This document shows, piece by piece, positions 63,325 to 64,000 of a stretch of DNA of 64,000 bases. Origin of the DNA: Melioribacteraceae bacterium. Lineage in GTDB: Bacteria; Bacteroidota; Ignavibacteria; Ignavibacteriales; Melioribacteraceae. The position numbers and the translations under genes are program-made. Within the stretch, counting starts at the first letter, position 1. Every line of letters starts with the position of its first letter. The notes beneath the pieces were generated by a model, which saw only the letters and a program-made list of their open reading frames with translations, did not search any database and was not told where the DNA came from. The stretch covers positions 1 through 64,000 of the forward strand of contig JAKIUC010000006.1 of NCBI GenBank assembly GCA_021647785.1. The letters are read 5' to 3'.

Positions 63325-64000
63325 ATGAAAATATTAACAAAATTATCTTTAATCATATTTTTTATTACAATAAATTTAACCGCACAAGTTGTTGTTTCAA
63401 ATCCAGAATTTGCAACAGAGAGTGATTCTATTGTCATAATTTTTGATGCAACTCAAGGAGGACAAGGTTTGATGGGATATACTGGTAATGTCTATGCCCA
63501 TACTGGAGTTTATACTAGTCTTAACAATACAAATTGGCAACATGTTATTGGATCGTGGGGTAATAATGCAACACAACCAAAGCTAATTCGCATTGATACT
63601 GATTTATATAAACTTGTCATTGGATATCCAAGAGAGTTTTATGGAGTATTCTCATATGAAGAAATCCAACAACTTAATTTTGTTTTTAGGAGTGCCGATG
63701 GAGGTTCACAAACGGGAGATGTTTTTATTCCAATTTTTCAAAGTGGTTTAAACGTATCAATCATTAAACCAACCGAGCGAAATCTATTAGTTCTGTTAAA
63801 TGATGAGATTGATGTTGTTGTTAAGAGTGTTGATTCTGATTCTCTCTTTCTCTATCTGGACGAAACCCTTCTTACCTCTAATGCAGCAGATTCTATTGGA
63901 TATACAATTACCGTTAATAGTGAGAATGACCATAATATAATTGCAAAAGCGTATTCAAGCAAGCAGGGATTTGTGTATGATACAGTCTCCTATTCAGTTA
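63325..64000 (+). CDS. Secreted alpha-amylase-family-like protein, 5' part only
   Basis: An open frame from ATG 63325 runs to the window end (225 codons). It has a signal peptide (MKILTKLSLIIFFITINLTA) and then a domain reading VVVSNPEFATESDSIVIIFD, DATQGGQGLMGYTGNVYAHT and LYKLVIGYPREFYGVFSYEE. This layout matches the N-terminal carbohydrate-associated domain in secreted alpha-amylase-type enzymes of Ignavibacteria, and the QQLNFVFRSADGG segment fits the starch-binding fold. The catalytic domain would lie beyond the window. Family call is tentative. Confidence 0.6.
   Translation, partial: MKILTKLSLIIFFITINLTAQVVVSNPEFATESDSIVIIFDATQGGQGLMGYTGNVYAHTGVYTSLNNTNWQHVIGSWGNNATQPKLIRIDTDLYKLVIGYPREFYGVFSYEEIQQLNFVFRSADGGSQTGDVFIPIFQSGLNVSIIKPTERNLLVLLNDEIDVVVKSVDSDSLFLYLDETLLTSNAADSIGYTITVNSENDHNIIAKAYSSKQGFVYDTVSYSV

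Overview
The window is AT-rich chromosomal DNA, most likely from a member of the Ignavibacteria or a relative in the Bacteroidota/Chlorobi group. This is inferred from a type IX secretion sorting tail (NYPNPFNPSTTIEFSIP type) on the cyclophilin at 45584, promoter-like TAnnTTTG boxes, a complete C5-pathway heme cluster and many REP-like palindromes. No rRNA, tRNA or CRISPR array was recognised.

Bases 1-14290 are an accessory defence island. It opens with what looks like the 3' end of a group II intron, followed by the C-terminus of HsdM. A type I restriction-modification locus follows: a small PD-(D/E)XK protein broken by one TAG codon, hsdS, a membrane-anchored HerA-like ATPase, a RhuM-family gene and hsdR. 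The first ~120 bp of hsdR are present twice, on either side of rhuM. Next come a three-gene ABC-three-component (ABC-3C) system and an AbiEi/AbiEii pair. Each of the three systems ends in a related imperfect palindrome (8533-8597, 11566-11689, 14219-14288) sharing the arms GCTATAAGCA and TGCTCATAGC. These look like integron attC recombination sites. A fourth, different palindrome at 11683-11862 would be a gene-less cassette. For two intervals the left outer arm pairs better with the start of its own cassette than with the adjacent downstream sequence, as integron exchange predicts. This is the most interesting structure in the window.

Bases 14589-36400 are mainly housekeeping: a DUF2279 protein coupled to a fructosamine-kinase-like gene, tex, a GGGP-synthase-family gene, hflX, a BatA/vWA membrane protein, a SpoIID-domain protein, a cold-shock-like protein, a glutamate racemase homologue, a lipoprotein trypsin-like protease, a DUF2459 protein, hldD, a RhuM-PLD fusion, metH and a CocE-type hydrolase. 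The gaps hold REP or MITE-like palindromes.

Bases 36400-51000 hold a decayed REP-associated transposase, two tandem pilin-like genes behind a possible sigma-54 promoter, aspS, an Mla/MCE lipid transport operon (mlaE-mlaF-mlaD), DUF2147 and DUF1028 secreted proteins, a secreted cyclophilin, and a three-subunit molybdenum oxidoreductase resembling the periplasmic PaoABC aldehyde oxidoreductase.

Bases 51048-61967 (minus strand) hold a contiguous heme operon, ccsA/hemX-like, hemA, C, D, E, N, H, G(Y), B and L, covering every enzymatic step from glutamyl-tRNA to protoheme. The window ends with a methyltransferase-like gene and the 5' part of a secreted protein resembling the N-terminus of Ignavibacteria alpha-amylase-family enzymes.
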